This document shows positions 61,653 through 64,000 of a stretch of DNA of 64,000 nt, piece by piece (positions within the stretch are counted from its first letter, which is position 1; each line of letters begins with the position of its first letter). Location of the stretch: the NCBI GenBank assembly GCA_024234505.1, contig JACKOD010000004.1, forward strand, positions 248,001 through 312,000, in the 5' to 3' direction. The notes below the pieces were generated by a model. The model saw only the letters and a list, made by a program, of their open reading frames with translations, was not told where the DNA came from and searched no databases. This DNA is from Hahellaceae bacterium (lineage in GTDB: Bacteria; Pseudomonadota; Gammaproteobacteria; Pseudomonadales; Oleiphilaceae). The translations under genes were made by a program, and so were the position numbers.

Positions 61653-63800
61653 TCAGGCCGGTACGTGCTGGTTTTCTGCGTGCATGGCGCGCTGTATCAG
61701 CTGTGCCACATCCAATATCAGCGCCACTTCGCCGCTGCCGAGAATGGTGGAGCCGGAAATGCCGCTAACGCCTGAAAACAAAGGCCCGAGCGATTTAATA
61801 ACGGTTTGGCATTCCCCCTGAAGATGATCGACAACGATGCCGATCTTGCGTCCGGCGAAGCCCACCACCACAATGTTCTGCCGAACCGGCGAGCGGCCCG
61901 CGACATTAAAAAGCTGACGTAAACGCAAATAGGGCAACACCTCGCCCCGTAAATTCAGGTAGTCGGCACCTTTAACGCCCTCTGGCAGTTCAATGCACTC
62001 AATCACGCACTCCAGCGGCAGAATGAAGGTGGAGTAGCCAATACCAACTTTGAAGCCATCGATAATGGCCAGCGTTAAAGGCAGATAGATACGCATCATG
62101 GTGCCCTGACCGGGAACGCTGTCGATATCCAGTGTGCCTCGTAGTGCTTCGACATTGCTTTTGACGACATCCATACCGACCCCTCGCCCTGAAAGATTGG
62201 TCACGGCGGATGCGGTCGAAAATCCGGGTTCAAGTATCAATCGATAGATATCGTGTTTGCTCAGGTGTGCGTCGTCGGCTACCAGCCCCTTGCTCACCGC
62301 TTTCTGGAATATTTTTTCTGAGTTCAATCCGGCCCCATCGTCCTGTACTTCAATCACGATACTGCCGGAAACGTGGTAGGCATTGAGCTTAAGCACGCCT
62401 TGTTCTGGTTTGCCTGCCGCTTTGCGCTGTTCTGGCGACTCAATGCCGTGATCAATACTGTTGCGGACCAGATGCATTAACGGATCACCGATTTTTTCAA
62501 TCATCGACTTGTCCAGCTCGGCCTCGGCACCACTGATTTCCAGCCGGATATCTTTGCCAAGCTCTTTGGAAACATCGCGTACGACACGCGGGAAACGTGC
62601 AAAAACGTCGCCGATGGGGGTCATCCGTAAGCGCAATGCGGTATCGCGAATTTCTTCCACCAGACTTAATAAATGAGACGTGGATTCCTGCAGGTCGGTA
62701 TTCAGTGTTTTTTGCGCCAGCAGTTCAGTGGCCGCACCGGCAATCACGAGTTCGCCCACCTGATCAATTAACGCATCCAGACGATCCGCAGGCACTTTGA
62801 CACTTTTTGCCTCTCTGGCACGGCGCTCATCACCTTCTTTTTGCCGCGCCAGCGCCAGATCAACATCAGACTTTTGCACCGACTTTTGAGCGATCAGCAA
62901 CTCCCCAATGGGTTCAGCGATGCCCGAATGTTGTGTGTCCAGCGCTCTCGATAATTCGTTTTCGGTGATACTGCCACAAGCAACCAGCAGTTCTCCGATA
63001 CGAGCCCGAGCTTCCTGTGCATTTTCCATTAAGTCGAAATAGTCCTGGATCAGACTGTGCGGAGGCAGAATGGTGATGCGAGCCTGATCTGCCACAAACT
63101 CGAAAGTGGCTTCAATATCACTCTTGGATGCAGAACTGCGTAATGCAATTTCAAACCCGAAATAACAGTCCTCAGGGTTCATTGCAAAAAAGTCCGGCAG
63201 GTCGTCGTACAAAGTTTCAACATGCACGACATCGCCCAGGGTATTGAGAAAATCAATCAGTGACAAAGGGTCGAGACCGTACATCAACAGATCATGGTCA
63301 AATCGCAGCGACACATGCCAGCAATCACTTTCGACCTGTCCTTCGCGTGGTTCGCCATTAGCTAAAGCGGCTGTGGTTTCGACGGCAGCCGCCGGTTGTG
63401 TGGTTTGCTGCGCCTGATCCGGGTGATTATGGGCATGGAGTTTCTGTATCAGGGTTTCTCCCAGGGCCTCATCAACGGCGGTTCCCTCTGCCTCGGCCCG
63501 AACCAGTGACTCGATTTGGTCGCGACACTCCAGAAGCAGTTGAGCCAACGCAGGTGTAAACATCAGTTCGGCGTTGCGTAGCCGATCCAGCAATGATTCG
63601 ACTTCGTGGGTAAAAGACACCACACCGGACAAGCCGAGCATACCGCCAGACCCTTTGATGGTATGGGCACAACGAAACAGTGCGTTCATTTCCTCGCTGT
63701 CGGGCACACGCCCTTCCGCCCCCAGCAGAATATCTTCCATCTGCGTTAAGAGATCATGGCTTTCTTCGAAATAGGTGTTGAGCGAATCAGAAAAGTTCAT
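61653..63800 (-). CDS. cheA: Chemotaxis histidine kinase CheA with MshEN-like repeats
   Basis: A 715-residue kinase. P1 phospho-His is H46 in AHTIKGSGGM. Residues ~158-250 look like a P2 CheY-binding domain. Residues 267-290 (R-I-G-x-x-L-V-x-x-G-S-I-x4-L-x3-L-x2-Q) and 297-320 form two helical repeats resembling the MshEN c-di-GMP-binding motif; the second has lost its Arg and Gly. Then come P3 dimerisation, ATPase (MHLVRNSIDHGIE, GRGVGMDVV) and the CheW-like P5. Start at ATG 63800 (MNFSDSLN); the frame opens eight codons earlier, overlapping the STAS gene. It is followed by about 195 bases to the receptor gene. Confidence 0.94.
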   Translation of the reverse strand: MNFSDSLNTYFEESHDLLTQMEDILLGAEGRVPDSEEMNALFRCAHTIKGSGGMLGLSGVVSFTHEVESLLDRLRNAELMFTPALAQLLLECRDQIESLVRAEAEGTAVDEALGETLIQKLHAHNHPDQAQQTTQPAAAVETTAALANGEPREGQVESDCWHVSLRFDHDLLMYGLDPLSLIDFLNTLGDVVHVETLYDDLPDFFAMNPEDCYFGFEIALRSSASKSDIEATFEFVADQARITILPPHSLIQDYFDLMENAQEARARIGELLVACGSITENELSRALDTQHSGIAEPIGELLIAQKSVQKSDVDLALARQKEGDERRAREAKSVKVPADRLDALIDQVGELVIAGAATELLAQKTLNTDLQESTSHLLSLVEEIRDTALRLRMTPIGDVFARFPRVVRDVSKELGKDIRLEISGAEAELDKSMIEKIGDPLMHLVRNSIDHGIESPEQRKAAGKPEQGVLKLNAYHVSGSIVIEVQDDGAGLNSEKIFQKAVSKGLVADDAHLSKHDIYRLILEPGFSTASAVTNLSGRGVGMDVVKSNVEALRGTLDIDSVPGQGTMMRIYLPLTLAIIDGFKVGIGYSTFILPLECVIECIELPEGVKGADYLNLRGEVLPYLRLRQLFNVAGRSPVRQNIVVVGFAGRKIGIVVDHLQGECQTVIKSLGPLFSGVSGISGSTILGSGEVALILDVAQLIQRAMHAENQHVPA

Positions 63801-64000
63801 GTTCACCCCCTGTTGACGACGCATTCGCGAATGGCTCCGCGAGGTCTATCTGTTCAGCCAGGTTAGCAATGCCAGCGACATGAACGACAGCCGAAGAGTG
63901 GTTGATGAGTCGAACGGATTTGTTTTCAAGGCGCTTGATCGCCAACAGCAGTTGCAAGGTTGTGGTATCGGCCCTTTCGACCTGACCCAGATCGATTTCG
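63787..64000 (-). CDS. STAS-domain protein, C-terminal fragment (runs off the window)
   Basis: The last 70 codons of a gene reading leftward from beyond the window. The peptide EIDLGQVERADTTTLQLLL and VRLINHSSAVVHVAGIANL fits a STAS domain (anti-sigma antagonist or MlaB type), although the usual phospho-Ser segment (DSSG) reads DTTT here. Its stop overlaps the cheA start by 14 bases, so it is part of the operon. STAS genes at the head of such clusters are known; their role in chemotaxis is not settled. Confidence 0.8.
   Translation of the reverse strand, partial: EIDLGQVERADTTTLQLLLAIKRLENKSVRLINHSSAVVHVAGIANLAEQIDLAEPFANASSTGGEHELF

Noticed and set aside
1..64000. CRISPR arrays, tRNA or rRNA genes
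   Set aside because: No regularly spaced repeats and no tRNA- or rRNA-like segments were seen on either strand.

Overview
The window is chromosomal DNA of a gammaproteobacterium. The housekeeping order hemX-hemD-hemC-algR-algZ / argH, followed by cyaA-lptM-lysA-dapF-DUF484-xerC, is the arrangement familiar from Pseudomonas and its relatives. Moderate GC, many c-di-GMP proteins, a PlpD-type patatin autotransporter and a large chemotaxis operon suggest a free-living Pseudomonadales- or Cellvibrionales-type bacterium. The genus cannot be fixed from the sequence alone. I saw no rRNA, tRNA or CRISPR array.

Layout. 1-3.9 kb: haem genes (hemX start, hemD, hemC) and an AlgR/AlgZ-like LytTR two-component pair, all leftward. 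4.2-15.7 kb: argH, a degenerate PAS-GGDEF-EAL protein convergent with it, class I adenylate cyclase, then lptM-lysA-dapF-DUF484-xerC. 15.8-26.6 kb: a signalling block with an active-looking diguanylate cyclase, a periplasmic-sensing hybrid histidine kinase, and a 2057-residue protein joining a Ser/Thr kinase, an AAA/NTPase region, GAF, PAS, GGDEF and EAL. 27-31 kb: a small two-part protein of unknown role and a patatin-type V autotransporter. 30.6-35.5 kb: a leftward four-gene catabolic-looking operon (diiron-type hydrolase, M24 peptidase-like protein, epoxide-hydrolase-like protein, SDR) with a divergent AraC regulator. 35.8-41 kb: a Phd/PIN toxin-antitoxin pair, a GntR regulator, cardiolipin synthase, a HopJ-family protein and a frameshifted metY. 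41-45.8 kb: a Na/Pi symporter-like gene with a coiled-coil partner, a methyltransferase and small accessory genes.

45.9-51.7 kb is the most unusual region. It holds a putative metal-related ABC system made of an ATPase with a C-terminal YHS metal-binding domain, two FtsX-type permeases, a His/Met-rich periplasmic protein and a Cys-rich secreted protein. One permease is split by an IS200/IS605-type element with tnpA and tnpB. The other is frameshifted in a run of nine G/C bases. The element's TnpB looks intact, but its TnpA has Tyr where the first His of the HUH motif should be.

51.8-56 kb carries small accessory genes, a GNAT remnant and a LysR/azoreductase pair. 56-64 kb is a leftward chemotaxis operon in the order STAS - cheA - mcp - cheW - cheR - cheD - hemerythrin - cheB, with tightly overlapping genes and no cheY inside the window.

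Between genes there is a dispersed repeat family marked by GGGCGTGTTGACGTTTTG and its inverse. Two long copies (about 27.1 and 45.8 kb) align clearly with each other, and two short hairpin copies lie near 13.0 and 56.0 kb. This is the main structure that gene content does not explain.
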